Below are positions 9,120 to 17,852 of a stretch of DNA of 64,000 bases, piece by piece (within the stretch, counting starts at the first letter, position 1; each line of letters starts with the position of its first letter). Under the pieces are notes generated by a model. It did no database searches. It saw nothing but the letters and a program-made list of their open reading frames with translations, and was not told the origin of the DNA. The position numbers and the translations under genes were made by a program. Source of the stretch: Neorhizobium populisoli (lineage in GTDB: Bacteria > Pseudomonadota > Alphaproteobacteria > Rhizobiales > Rhizobiaceae); assembly GCF_019430945.1 (NCBI RefSeq), contig NZ_JAHYCB010000002.1:372001-436000 (forward strand). The letters run 5' to 3'.

Positions 9120-9638
9120 TCAGCTCCGCCGCGACCAGAAACGGCTCAATGCCCCATGCGCGCCCTCGATCGGATCTGACGCTGGAAGCGGCAGCTCGGC
9201 AATGGTGGCAAGCTGCATTTCGCTTGCCGGACCGGTCTGGATGTCCGCCTGCTGGCCTGGCGGATATCCGCCGACAACCAGGAAATCGCGGCTGGCTTCG
9301 ATGCGCCGGTGACCGGTGCCGGCCGGCAGCACGAGGCAGTCGCCGGCGATCAGGCTCAGTTCCGCGCCATCCGGTCCGCCGATCAGTAGCCGTGCTCGGC
9401 CGCCGGCAATGCCGAGCACTTCATGGGCGCCGGTGTGATAATGCTGGTAGTCGAACACACCGTTTCGCCAAAGCCCCTGCCAGCGGTTCTCCCGAAACTT
9501 CGCCTCGAATTTCGGCGCCATCTCGCCTTCTGCCGGAATGGCGTTGCGATAGACCAGCACCGGCAGGTGTGGATGGTTCGGCACCCAGTCGCTGGGTTCG
9601 AAAAAGATGGTTTCGACGGTGAGTTCGCGGGTTGGCAT
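9120..9638 (-). CDS. YjlB-type cupin protein
   Basis: 172 residues. The central part matches the single-domain cupin family that includes YjlB: LVYRNAIPAEGE, then GLWRNGVFDYQHYHTGAHEVLG with the metal-binding His cluster, then AGDCLVLPAGTGHRRIEAS and FLVVGGYPPGQ. The biochemical role is unknown; the fold would bind a metal and a small ligand in the cytosol. I chose the ATG at 9638 (MPTRELTVETIFFEP) because family similarity begins there; the open frame extends 27 codons upstream but that stretch overlaps the end of the DUF3175 gene. It lies 40 bp downstream of that gene on the same strand. Confidence 0.75.
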   Translation of the reverse strand: MPTRELTVETIFFEPSDWVPNHPHLPVLVYRNAIPAEGEMAPKFEAKFRENRWQGLWRNGVFDYQHYHTGAHEVLGIAGGRARLLIGGPDGAELSLIAGDCLVLPAGTGHRRIEASRDFLVVGGYPPGQQADIQTGPASEMQLATIAELPLPASDPIEGAHGALSRFWSRRS

Positions 9639-9678
9639 TGTCGGTTCGAGGCTGGGGTCGAGACGGGGCGGGGTGATC

Positions 9679-9968
9679 CTAATGCTTCGACTCACGGCCG
9701 AAATCCTTTCGAAGCTCATCCTTGGCTTTCTCCAGCGTGGCTCGGCGGGATTTGGAAAGCTGGTCGCCGGCGCGGTTGATGTAGAAATTCAGCATCGACA
9801 TGGCGGAGCGGAACGGGCTCGATTTTCGCCTGTGGCTCGCCTCGGCGGAACGCTTCAGCGAATGGGCGATCTTCTTTGCGCTGCGCTGCGCTGCTTGAAG
9901 ACGCCGTCCTTGAGGTCCATCGCATCGCTATGCTCGGTCACATCCTGCGACCATTTCCTGGTGGGCAT
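9679..9968 (-). pseudogene. DUF3175 family gene, frameshifted by a pentanucleotide repeat
   Basis: From the ATG at 9968 the frame reads MPTRKWSQDVTEHSDAMDL and KDGVFKQRSA, the start of a DUF3175 protein, but then hits a stop soon after. The rest of the family sequence (KKIAHSLKRSAEAS, then SAMSMLNFYINRAG, then TLEKAKDELRKDFGRES) continues in another frame to a TAG at 9679-9681. The break falls exactly at three tandem copies of CGCTG (9879-9893, plus strand). With two copies the gene would be a continuous 94-codon frame of normal family length. The function of the family is unknown. It could be a recent mutation, a reversible slippage switch or a sequencing error; these cannot be told apart here. 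Confidence 0.75.
9879..9893. repeat. (CGCTG)3 pentanucleotide tandem repeat
   Basis: Three perfect tandem copies of CGCTG lie inside the DUF3175 gene at the exact point where its frame is lost. Removing one copy restores the full-length frame. Confidence 0.9.
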
Positions 9969-10091
9969 CCTGATCTCCCTGTAAGAATTTGGGATCGCTT
10001 CAGAACCAGTACCGAACGGCAATGTTCCGGCATCGTAAAATCATGAGAATGGCGCTAAGCCTGATACCGAAAAATTCTGGGAGGAAAACGG

Positions 10092-11096
10092 ATGACCAAA
10101 CTCAAAGTGGCGATGATCGGGCTCGGCATGGCGGCGGGGCACCACGCCCGCTCACTACTGGATCTTTCGGATCGCGTTGAATGCGTGGCGGCCTTCAGCC
10201 AGACCGCCGCCCGGCGCGAGGCCTTTGCCGCGCAGTTTCCGGCAATCCCGACCAGCGGCGATCTCGATGCGATCTTCGCCGACAAGTCGATCGAGGCGGT
10301 CCTGATCCTCACGCCCCCGAGCAGCCACCTGGAACTCGTCCAGCGCGCTGCGGCCGCCGGCAAGCATATCCTGCTGGAAAAGCCGCTCGATATTTCCTGG
10401 GAGCGCTCGGAAGCGATCGCCACGGCGGCCAAGGATGCCGGCGTCCTGCTCGGCATGGTTCTGCAGAACCGTTTTCGTGCCGCCGCGCTGAAACTCGACG
10501 AGATCGTCAAATCCGGTCGTCTCGGCGAGCTGGTGGAAGCCTCCGCCGCGATCCGCAACTGGCGCCCGCAAAGCTATTACGATGTCGAAGGTCGCGGTAC
10601 GATGGCCCGCGACGGCGGCGGCGTGCTTCTCACTCAGGGCATCCACACGATCGACCTGCTGTTGAGCTATGCTGGCACACCGAAGGACGTCTCCTCCTTC
10701 GTCCGCACCAGCCCGATCCACAGGATGGAGACCGAAGACCTCGTCGCGGCCTGCTTCTCCTTTGAAAACGGCGCGATCGGTACCCTGAACGCCACGACCT
10801 CGGCCTATCCTGGTCTGCCGGAGCGCGTCGAACTGCTTGGCACCAAGGGTTCGGCAGTCATCATCGGCGACAGGCTGGATGCGGCATTCATGGATGGCAC
10901 GACCGAAACCGTCAGCAATGAAAACACCGGAAGCGGGGCAGGGGCCGATCCCATGGCTTTCGGCCATTCAAACCACCGTGCATTGATCGCCAACTTCATC
11001 GATGCGGTTCAGAACAAGGCACCGCTCCGTGTCGATGGCGACGATGCCCTGAAGGCGCATCGTTTTATCGGCGAAATCCTGAAGGCAAGCCGCTGA
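10092..11096 (+). CDS. Gfo/Idh/MocA family NAD(P)-dependent oxidoreductase
   Basis: 334 residues. The N-terminal Rossmann domain starts MTKLKVAMIGLGMAAGHHAR (GxGxxxxxH variant) and is followed by LLEKPLDISWERSEA, whose EKP carries the conserved catalytic Lys of the family. The C-terminal half is the alpha/beta domain that binds the sugar or polyol, ending with the usual LIANFIDAVQNKAPLRVDG. Substrates of such enzymes are sugars, inositols or their acids; nothing nearby fixes which. The ATG at 10092 has an excellent ribosome site (GGGAGGAAAACGG). It stands alone on the plus strand and converges with brnA, leaving only seven bases between the stops. Confidence 0.88.
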   Translation: MTKLKVAMIGLGMAAGHHARSLLDLSDRVECVAAFSQTAARREAFAAQFPAIPTSGDLDAIFADKSIEAVLILTPPSSHLELVQRAAAAGKHILLEKPLDISWERSEAIATAAKDAGVLLGMVLQNRFRAAALKLDEIVKSGRLGELVEASAAIRNWRPQSYYDVEGRGTMARDGGGVLLTQGIHTIDLLLSYAGTPKDVSSFVRTSPIHRMETEDLVAACFSFENGAIGTLNATTSAYPGLPERVELLGTKGSAVIIGDRLDAAFMDGTTETVSNENTGSGAGADPMAFGHSNHRALIANFIDAVQNKAPLRVDGDDALKAHRFIGEILKASR

Positions 11097-11103
11097 TGGC
11101 AAC

Positions 11104-11421
11104 CTAAAGCCCAGCTGCCTTGCGCAGCTCCTCAGCCATCCGGCTGCGCCAGTCCTTGCCGGAGGCCTTGAATTTCTCGAGCACATCGGGATCGAGCCGC
11201 AGTGTGACAGCCACTTTCGGTGCCTCGACCTTGGGGCGGCCACGGGCGGCGATCGCTTTTTCCATCTCCTCGGCGATTTCGGGAAAGACTTCCCGGAAAG
11301 GGCGGGCACTTTTCAACTCTTCCTCGGTCCAAGGAGGATTATCGGAAACCTCGTCCCAATCTTCCTTGGTATAGCCGCGGCCCGGCTGGAATTCGGTTTG
11401 CTTCTGGGCCTTGATATTCAT
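11104..11421 (-). CDS. brnA: BrnA-type antitoxin
   Basis: 105 residues. The C-terminal third carries the ribbon-helix-helix signature of BrnA antitoxins, VTLRLDPDVLEKFKASGKDW, after an acidic/proline-rich N-terminus (DNPPWTEEEL is typical). It should bind and neutralise the BrnT RNase and repress their shared promoter. Its ATG overlaps the brnT stop (ATGA), the usual toxin-first order for this family. Confidence 0.85.
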   Translation of the reverse strand: MNIKAQKQTEFQPGRGYTKEDWDEVSDNPPWTEEELKSARPFREVFPEIAEEMEKAIAARGRPKVEAPKVAVTLRLDPDVLEKFKASGKDWRSRMAEELRKAAGL

Positions 11422-11666
11422 TCGATAAGGCTCCTTTCGTCTTTGCGAGCTGGGCGCATTGAAATGACAGAAAGCGCTTCCGAACCCAGCACCACAAAGA
11501 TCGCCGCGATCGTTCCATCCTTCAGCTTGCCGATCGCTTTATAGCGACCTCTTTTTGCCGGGACAGTAACCGCGGATATGAAAAACTCGAAGGTCAGATC
11601 TCCGAAATCGAGATCGTGCTTTGTGATATTCGCAATCCGCTTTCGTTCGTCCCAAACGATCTTCAT
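11418..11666 (-). CDS. brnT: BrnT-type ribonuclease toxin
   Basis: 82 residues from the ATG at 11666 (MKIVWDERKRIANITKHDL). WDE-K-xx-N-xx-KH is the BrnT start signature, and the C-terminal ISMRPARKDER supplies the usual catalytic-type Arg and acidic residues. Family members are RelE-fold RNases that stop translation when the antitoxin is lost. An 11-codon upstream extension is open but overlaps the terminator of ribB, so I prefer the later start. The pair sits as a small insertion between an oxidoreductase and ribB; it looks intact. Confidence 0.85.
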   Translation of the reverse strand: MKIVWDERKRIANITKHDLDFGDLTFEFFISAVTVPAKRGRYKAIGKLKDGTIAAIFVVLGSEALSVISMRPARKDERSLIE

Positions 11667-11680
11667 ATTATTCGTACACG

Positions 11681-11712
11681 AAAAATTGCCGTCCCTCAAC
11701 AGGACGGCAATC
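11681..11712 (-). terminator. Rho-independent terminator of ribB
   Basis: On the minus strand the stem TTGCCGTCC / GGACGGCAA with a seven-base loop is followed by TTTTT. It lies 36 bp after the ribB stop and directly upstream of brnT, so brnTA must have its own promoter in or next to it. Confidence 0.85.
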
Positions 11713-11747
11713 TAACGTAGATCAAATCGAATGCAACTAGAGCGTGA

Positions 11748-12848
11748 TCAGCAGATAACGGTCTCGGCGATCTTGATGCCAAAACCCTCGAGGCCGACAT
11801 AGTGGCGCTCGCTACGGGTCAGGAGCTTGATCGAGGTAACGCCAAGATCTTTCAGGATCTGCGCGCCGAGGCCGATTTCCAGCCATTCGCTGTCGCGGGC
11901 CTTGGCTTCGGCATGGGCTTCTTCGCCCTGACGCAGCTTGCGGCCGTGATCCTTCTGGCCGACGCCGACCGAACCCTCGCGCAGGTAGATGATGACGCCG
12001 CGACCCTCTTCCTCGATCTTCCTCATATAGCGATCGACGGAGCGCTGGGTGCCGAACACGTCGCGGGTGACGTTCTCCAGATGCAGGCGAACGGGAATAT
12101 CGACGCCATCGCGGATATCGCCGAAGATCACCGCCACGTGCTGCATCGGGTCCCAGGGCAGGGAATAGGCATGTGCCTTCGCCTTGCCATGCGGAGTTTC
12201 GACATCGAAGCTCGTCTGCAGTTCGATCAGGGTTTCCTTGCGCTGGCGATAGGCGATCAGGTCGGCGACGGAAACCAGCTTCAACTGATGCTGGGCCGCG
12301 AAATCGGCAACCTGCGGCCCGCGCATCACTGTACCGTTGTCGTTGACCAGTTCGGAAATGACGCCGATCGGCGGCAGGTTGGCGAGCTTACAGAGATCGA
12401 CCGCCGCCTCGGTATGGCCCGAACGCATCAGCACGCCGCCTTCGCGGGCGATCAGCGGGAAGATATGGCCCGGCCGCACGAAGTCGGAGGCGCCGGCATT
12501 CGGGTTGGCGAGGTTACGGACGGTCAGCGTCCGGTCGTCGGCGGAAATGCCGGTCGTGGTGCCGTGCTTGAAATCGACGCTGACGGTGAAGGCCGTCGTG
12601 TGGGCGCTGTCGTTTTCCGCCACCATGGCGTTGAGGTTCAGGCGCTTCGCCTCCTCGCGCGGCATGGGGGTGCAGACGATACCGGACGTATGGCGAACGA
12701 TGAAGGCCATCTTGTCGGCTGTGCAATGCACGGCGGCGACGATCAGGTCGCCTTCATTCTCGCGATCGTCGTCATCGGTGACGACAACGATTTCGCCGGC
12801 TTCGAAGGCCCGGATGGCATCGACAACACGCTTCTGATCATAGGCCAT
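11748..12848 (-). CDS. ribB: 3,4-dihydroxy-2-butanone-4-phosphate synthase with degenerate GTP cyclohydrolase II-like domain
   Basis: 366 residues. Residues 1 to about 205 are DHBP synthase, which makes the four-carbon riboflavin precursor from ribulose 5-phosphate; the acidic active-site loop VVVTDDDDRENEGDLIVAA and the later RPGHIFPLIAREGGVLMRSG and GHTEAAVDL are all present. The C-terminal part is homologous to GTP cyclohydrolase II (EEGRGVIIYLRE, GLGAQILKDLGVTSIKLLT), but the zinc-binding cysteines normally found in HSEC and CDCG are absent; the region reads LHLENVTRDVFGTQRSVDRY. It therefore resembles the proteobacterial RibBX variant, and I expect only DHBP synthase activity. The start ATG 12848 lies 11 bp after the aroC stop, so the two are co-transcribed. 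No FMN riboswitch is present upstream. Confidence 0.92.
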   Translation of the reverse strand: MAYDQKRVVDAIRAFEAGEIVVVTDDDDRENEGDLIVAAVHCTADKMAFIVRHTSGIVCTPMPREEAKRLNLNAMVAENDSAHTTAFTVSVDFKHGTTTGISADDRTLTVRNLANPNAGASDFVRPGHIFPLIAREGGVLMRSGHTEAAVDLCKLANLPPIGVISELVNDNGTVMRGPQVADFAAQHQLKLVSVADLIAYRQRKETLIELQTSFDVETPHGKAKAHAYSLPWDPMQHVAVIFGDIRDGVDIPVRLHLENVTRDVFGTQRSVDRYMRKIEEEGRGVIIYLREGSVGVGQKDHGRKLRQGEEAHAEAKARDSEWLEIGLGAQILKDLGVTSIKLLTRSERHYVGLEGFGIKIAETVIC

Positions 12849-12859
12849 GGATAATTTTC

Positions 12860-13972
12860 CTAGAAAACACGCCCGGGGTGAGACTGGCCCGTTTGGGCTC
12901 GATCGCGCAGATAGTGATCGGTAATCGCGCAGGCAACCATCGCCTCGCCGACGGGAACGCCGCGGATACCGACGCAAGGGTCGTGACGGCCCTTGGTGCG
13001 GAGGTCGACATTGTGGCCGTCCGCGTCGATCGACTGCCGTTCGGTGAGAATGGAGGAGGTCGGCTTGATCGCGAAACGGGCAATCACCGGCTCGCCGGTG
13101 GAAATACCGCCAAGGATGCCGCCCGCATGGTTGGAGAGGAAAATCCGCTTGCCGTCATTACCCATGCGCATCTGGTCGGCATTTTCCTCGCCGGAAAGTT
13201 CGGCGGAAGCAAAACCGTCGCCGATCTCAACGCCCTTGACGGCGTTGATCGACATCAGCAGTCCGGTAATGTCCTGGTCCAGCTTGCCGTAGATCGGCGC
13301 ACCGAGGCCGGCAGGAACACCTTCCGCGATGACTTCGACAACGGCGCCGATCGAGGAGCCGGATTTACGGATGCCGTCGAGATAGTCCTCCCAGACCGGT
13401 ACCATTTCCGGATCGGGGCAGAAGAACGGGTTCTGATCGACCTGATCCCAATCCCAGTTGGCGCGGTTGATCTTGTGCTTGCCGATCTGGATCAGCGCTG
13501 CACGAACATTGAGACCCGGCACGACCTTGCGGGCGATGGCGCCGGCGGCAACACGCGCCGCCGTCTCGCGGGCCGAGGAGCGGCCGCCGCCGCGATAGTC
13601 GCGGATGCCGTATTTCAGGTCATAGGTATAGTCGGCATGGCCCGGCCGATACTGGCGGGCAATCTCACCGTAATCCTTGGAGCGCTGGTCGGTGTTTTCG
13701 ATCAGCATCGAGATCGGCGTGCCGGTCGAGATCATCGTCTCGCCGTCCTCGTCCATCATCACGCCGGAGAGAATCTTGACGAAATCCTCTTCGCGGCGCT
13801 GCGTCACGAAGCGGGACTGGCCGGGCTTGCGCTTGTCCATCCAGGCCTGGATTTCGGCACTCGTAAAACGCAGCCCGGGAGGGCAGCCGTCGACGACGCA
13901 GCCGAGCGCCGGTCCGTGGCTTTCGCCCCAGGTGGTGACGCGGAAAAGGTGACCGAAGGTATTATGCGACAT
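12860..13972 (-). CDS. aroC: Chorismate synthase
   Basis: 370 residues, the normal length. It removes phosphate from 5-enolpyruvylshikimate 3-phosphate to give chorismate, using reduced FMN. Family signatures are clear: [20 protein letters not shown] at the N-terminus, the FMN-binding stretch [20 protein letters not shown], and [20 protein letters not shown] near the end. It is followed 11 bp later by ribB on the same strand; both products depend on or feed flavin-related chemistry, though the pairing is simply the common rhizobial order. Confidence 0.97.
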   Translation of the reverse strand: MSHNTFGHLFRVTTWGESHGPALGCVVDGCPPGLRFTSAEIQAWMDKRKPGQSRFVTQRREEDFVKILSGVMMDEDGETMISTGTPISMLIENTDQRSKDYGEIARQYRPGHADYTYDLKYGIRDYRGGGRSSARETAARVAAGAIARKVVPGLNVRAALIQIGKHKINRANWDWDQVDQNPFFCPDPEMVPVWEDYLDGIRKSGSSIGAVVEVIAEGVPAGLGAPIYGKLDQDITGLLMSINAVKGVEIGDGFASAELSGEENADQMRMGNDGKRIFLSNHAGGILGGISTGEPVIARFAIKPTSSILTERQSIDADGHNVDLRTKGRHDPCVGIRGVPVGEAMVACAITDHYLRDRAQTGQSHPGRVF

Positions 13973-14077
13973 GACGAGATACCGGCTGTGAGTGAGCCGT
14001 TGTCATATGGAAAAGGCCGCTTGGCGACAAGCTTTTCTTACGCAGGCAAGCCCACCGAAGCATGAACAGTGCGTTCG

Positions 14078-17000
14078 TCAGGCCGCCTTGCGCCAGCCGC
14101 CACGTGCGGTGTCGGTAAAGTCGGCGAAGGAGAGGGGACGGGAGAAGGCATAACCCTGCAGAAGGTCGCAGCCGAGTTCGCGCAAGAGCGCCGCATGCTG
14201 CATGGTCTCGACGCCTTCCGCCACCGTCTCGACACCCAGCGAACGGGCGATATCGATGATCGAGCGCACCAGCGCCTTTTCCTGTGGCGAGGAAAGGATC
14301 GGCATGACGAGCTGCCGGTCGATCTTCAGCCGCTTCGGTTTCAGCTTCAGCAGGCTGACGATCGAGGTGTGGCCGGTGCCGAAATCGTCGATCTCGATAT
14401 CGATACCGAGTTCCTTGATACGTTCCAGATTGCCGGCAGCCGAATCCTCGCTCTCGTCGAGGAAGATCGATTCCACCAGTTCGAAGGAGATTTCGCCGGG
14501 CGAGATGGCGAGACCCTTCAGCGTATCGATCAGCGTCTCGTCATGCAGGCGTTTGGAGGAGACGTTGACGGAGACCTTCGGCACGCGGATGCCGGCGGCC
14601 GCCCAGCGCAGCTTGTCCTTGAGCACGGTTTCCAGAACGATCTGGTCGAGCACGGCGGAAACGTTGAGGTCCTCGGCGATCTTCAGGAAGCGATCCGGCG
14701 CCAGGATGCCGTGATGCGGATGGTTCCAGCGGATCAGCGCCTCGACGCCGGTCAGTTCGTTGGTGCGGGCGCAGAATTGCGGCTGGTAGAACGCCGTGAA
14801 TTCGTGATTGTCGATGCCGGAGAGAACCTCGTCGGCGGTGCGCTTGTGGTTGACGATCTCCGCCTGCAGATTCTGGGTGAAGAATTCGTAGCGGTTGCGG
14901 CCGAGCCCTTTTGCCCTGTAGAGCGCGATATCGGCATTGACCAGCACCCGGCGGGCATCGAGGTTCAGGCCGCTTGCCTGAGCGATGCCGATCGACACGC
15001 CGCAACGACAGGAAAAACCCTCGAAATCGATCGGCTGGTGAAATTCCCCGATAATGCGCTGGGAAAGCTGCGCCATCTGCTCGGCGCTCGAATTGCCGAC
15101 CGCCAGGATGACGAATTCGTCGCCGCCGATGCGTGCGACCACGTCGGTCGTGCGCACATTGCGGGCCAGAATACGCGAGGCATGCACCAGCATCGCGTCG
15201 CCGGCCGCATGGCCGAGCGTATCGTTGATCTGCTTGAAGCGGTCGAGATCGAGATGCAGGATCGAGAATTTCTGCCGTTCGCCCTGGCTGGAGCGCGACA
15301 GGCGGTCGAGTTCCATGTCGAGCTTGCGGCGGTTGGCAAGCAGCGTCAGCGGGTCGTGCAGCGAATTGTGCTCGATACGGCTCTTGGCCAGTTCGAGTTC
15401 GAGGTTCTTGGCTTCCGCTTCGTTCTTGGCGGTCTTGAGCTGGTCCGCCAGCAGAACGTCCGCGGTGATGTCGAAGGCAATCCCGACGATCTTGTCGATG
15501 CCGCTACGAGCCTTGTGGACCTGACCGACCGAACGCACGAAACGGACCTGGCCGTTTTCCAGCATGATGCGGTGGATCGAGTTGAGCTTTTCCCCGGCAA
15601 CCACGGCATTGTCCGCCGCACTGATCGCCGCCTCGCGGTCTTCGGGATGCAGACAACCGAGCCAGTCCTCGCGGGTCGTGCGGCGGCCACGATAGGGCAA
15701 GCCGTAGAGCTGGTGCATCCGTTCGTCCCAGAAGGCGCTATTATCCCTCAGATCGGCTTCCCAGATGCCGCAATTATAGGAATCCAGCGCCAGATCGAGC
15801 CGTTGCGACAACTCTTCGAGGTCCTGTTCGCGGTTGGAAAGTTCGTCGAGCGCCAGTTCCAGCTCGGCATTCTTGATATCGGTCGTATCCTTGGCGTCGC
15901 GCAGGGTCTGCGTCATGACCATGTCGGCCGTCGCGTCCCAGACGATGCCGGTGGCGCGGATCGTGCCGTCGGAATTGCGATAGTTCGCGCCGGCGGATCG
16001 CAGATGCCGCAGCGTTCCGTCAGAAAGCCGGACGCGATAGATCGCGCTGCAGGGCGTATTGCTGGACGTGCAGTCAAGAATATGCTTCTCCGCCGCCGCC
16101 CGGTCTTCCCGATAGACGGAGTCCAGCCAGTCGTTCATCCGGTTGCTGTCGCCGCGCGGCGTCTTCGAATGCAGGCCCGCCGCCCGCTTGTCCCAGAACA
16201 GATGGTGATGATCGCCCGTGACCTCCCAGATGCCCATGTTCGAGGCTTCCATGGCCAGGTTGAAGCGCTGCGACAGTTCCAGGAGGTTGGCTTCACGTGC
16301 CTTCAGTGCGGCGATGTTGCGGTTGCGCTCCGAGATCAGCGAGGTCGCCACGAAGATCGGCACGATGACGGCAAGCGCTACAAGCGCCAGTCCAAGCCGG
16401 AAACTCCACTGGTTCGGCGGCGTCACGTCCCAACCGCTGCGTGGCGCGGCAAGCAGGGTCCAGCGGGCTCCCTTTGGGGCCAGCGACCATTGCATCGGGG
16501 ATTGCTGCTCGATCTTGTCGTCACCGTAAAAGGCAAGAAACTCAGGCCTTTCGGCATCGCGAAGGGTTATCTGCAGCCAGTTGAGATCGAGGTAATTCTG
16601 ATTGGCGGCAATCTGCGGGGCAAACGCGGTGGCTGGCGTTTCCGTCAATCCGCGTTCGTCGATCAGGATGGCGATCGCGCCCCATGAGCCGTTGCCGTCA
16701 TCATCGGCAGCCACAGGAATGATCAAGGTCACCTGATCTTCCTGGGTGCCGCTGACCAGTTTCGGTCCGGTGATGCCCTTGCTGGATTTCAGGTCGTTGG
16801 CAAGCCGGCCGAGATCGACATTGCCGATCGTACCCGTGATGCTTTTCCTGATCCCGTCGCGGGTAAGAATCTCCCGCAGCCCGAAATCGGGCGCGATGGC
16901 GACCGCGAAGAAATGCTGATCGTTCCGGAATTCCTTATCGACGAAACCCTTGAAGGCCGCCGACACATCTTCGGCGTCGTCACGAAGCACATGCGCCAGA

Positions 17001-17257
17001 TGTTGCCCTGCAACGATATCGGCATCGATGCGCGAAATGATGCGGCGGGAAAGCAGGCCGGCCATCCGTTCCGTGGTGGCGCGCATCTCGGTGCGATATT
17101 CGGCCGTGTTGCGCCGATCGAGTATGACGCCGATGGCGATCACCAGAATGGCGATCACGACGGCAATAAGAGTGGGCATGCGTGCATTGCGAAAAAGGCG
17201 CGAGGATTTGGATTTGGACGACGGCCAGATTTTCACCCGCACAGACCTTTTGTTCAC
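14078..17257 (-). CDS. CHASE-PAS-PAS-GGDEF-EAL cyclic-di-GMP enzyme
   Basis: 1059 residues. A membrane helix near residues 28-45 (LIAVVIAILVIAIGVILD) is followed by a periplasmic CHASE-type sensor, a second helix (LALVALAVIVPIFVATSLIS, about residues 310-330), two PAS domains, a GGDEF domain with intact RIGGDEFVILAV and an EAL domain with GVEALIRWNHP and DDFGTGHTS. Both the diguanylate cyclase and the phosphodiesterase motif sets look complete, so it may make or break c-di-GMP, or switch between the two, in response to an extracellular signal. It is a single gene lying downstream of nothing obvious; its 3' end faces aroC across about 100 bp. Confidence 0.92.
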   Translation of the reverse strand: MNKRSVRVKIWPSSKSKSSRLFRNARMPTLIAVVIAILVIAIGVILDRRNTAEYRTEMRATTERMAGLLSRRIISRIDADIVAGQHLAHVLRDDAEDVSAAFKGFVDKEFRNDQHFFAVAIAPDFGLREILTRDGIRKSITGTIGNVDLGRLANDLKSSKGITGPKLVSGTQEDQVTLIIPVAADDDGNGSWGAIAILIDERGLTETPATAFAPQIAANQNYLDLNWLQITLRDAERPEFLAFYGDDKIEQQSPMQWSLAPKGARWTLLAAPRSGWDVTPPNQWSFRLGLALVALAVIVPIFVATSLISERNRNIAALKAREANLLELSQRFNLAMEASNMGIWEVTGDHHHLFWDKRAAGLHSKTPRGDSNRMNDWLDSVYREDRAAAEKHILDCTSSNTPCSAIYRVRLSDGTLRHLRSAGANYRNSDGTIRATGIVWDATADMVMTQTLRDAKDTTDIKNAELELALDELSNREQDLEELSQRLDLALDSYNCGIWEADLRDNSAFWDERMHQLYGLPYRGRRTTREDWLGCLHPEDREAAISAADNAVVAGEKLNSIHRIMLENGQVRFVRSVGQVHKARSGIDKIVGIAFDITADVLLADQLKTAKNEAEAKNLELELAKSRIEHNSLHDPLTLLANRRKLDMELDRLSRSSQGERQKFSILHLDLDRFKQINDTLGHAAGDAMLVHASRILARNVRTTDVVARIGGDEFVILAVGNSSAEQMAQLSQRIIGEFHQPIDFEGFSCRCGVSIGIAQASGLNLDARRVLVNADIALYRAKGLGRNRYEFFTQNLQAEIVNHKRTADEVLSGIDNHEFTAFYQPQFCARTNELTGVEALIRWNHPHHGILAPDRFLKIAEDLNVSAVLDQIVLETVLKDKLRWAAAGIRVPKVSVNVSSKRLHDETLIDTLKGLAISPGEISFELVESIFLDESEDSAAGNLERIKELGIDIEIDDFGTGHTSIVSLLKLKPKRLKIDRQLVMPILSSPQEKALVRSIIDIARSLGVETVAEGVETMQHAALLRELGCDLLQGYAFSRPLSFADFTDTARGGWRKAA

Positions 17258-17545
17258 TCTTCCGATACGTGGAAAACCCTAGGGGAGCAGAGTTAATTTC
17301 CCATTGCTCCGAACCCTATGAACTCGTTCGCCATTTATTGTTGAATCAATACTTGGGGCGTTCGGGGCAGGTTTCCGGCCAAACATTAAGATTGGGTAAA
17401 AGCCGGGGCCGAAATCGGAAAAGCGTTAACTTTCAGGTCATTACTTATACCGAAAATGTCACGGTCATGGGCGATTTTCGCCACAATCGGCAGGCTAATT
17501 GTGCTTCGAAACGAGACAAGACCGCCCCGACCGAAGGCTCCGACC

Positions 17546-17806
17546 ATGCGTATCCTGATTGCCACCCTGCTTGCCACCGCTGGTATGTTCTCGCCCTTGA
17601 ACAGCTGGGCGCAAAGCGCTGATGTCGAAGCGACGATCAAGGCCGTGGATGCCAAGAAAATGAACTTCACGCTGGATGACGGCAAGACCTACAAGGTGCC
17701 GGAAGAGTTCAATTTCGAGGGCCTCAAGGCGGGCGTGAAGGTGCTGGTCTTCTACACGGTGCAGGACGGTAACCGGGTGGTCAACGATCTCGAGATCGTA
17801 CAGTAG
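17546..17806 (+). CDS. DUF1344 small exported protein
   Basis: 86 residues from the ATG at 17546. A signal peptide (MRILIATLLATAGMFSPLNS, cleavage likely after SWAQS or SWA) precedes a single DUF1344 domain: VEATIKAVDAKKMNFTLDDG, then YKVPEEFNF and a final VNDLEIVQ. The family is common in rhizobia, periplasmic, of unknown function. The open frame extends 30 codons upstream, but the signal peptide fixes the start. It is monocistronic and converges on the phosphatase gene. Confidence 0.8.
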   Translation: MRILIATLLATAGMFSPLNSWAQSADVEATIKAVDAKKMNFTLDDGKTYKVPEEFNFEGLKAGVKVLVFYTVQDGNRVVNDLEIVQ

Positions 17807-17852
17807 AGCCTGCTGTCCGCGAAAGCATAGCCCAGTATTTCAGATAGTACGT

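Noticed and set aside
11700..13990. An FMN riboswitch upstream of ribB.
   Set aside because: The ribB start is only 11 bp from the aroC stop, so there is no leader to hold one, and no such structure is seen upstream of aroC.
14069..16687. An 872-codon plus-strand frame opposite the CHASE-PAS-GGDEF-EAL gene.
   Set aside because: Same reason: antisense to a gene with complete catalytic motifs; its composition is rich in Arg, Gln, His and Asp, as expected of a shadow frame.
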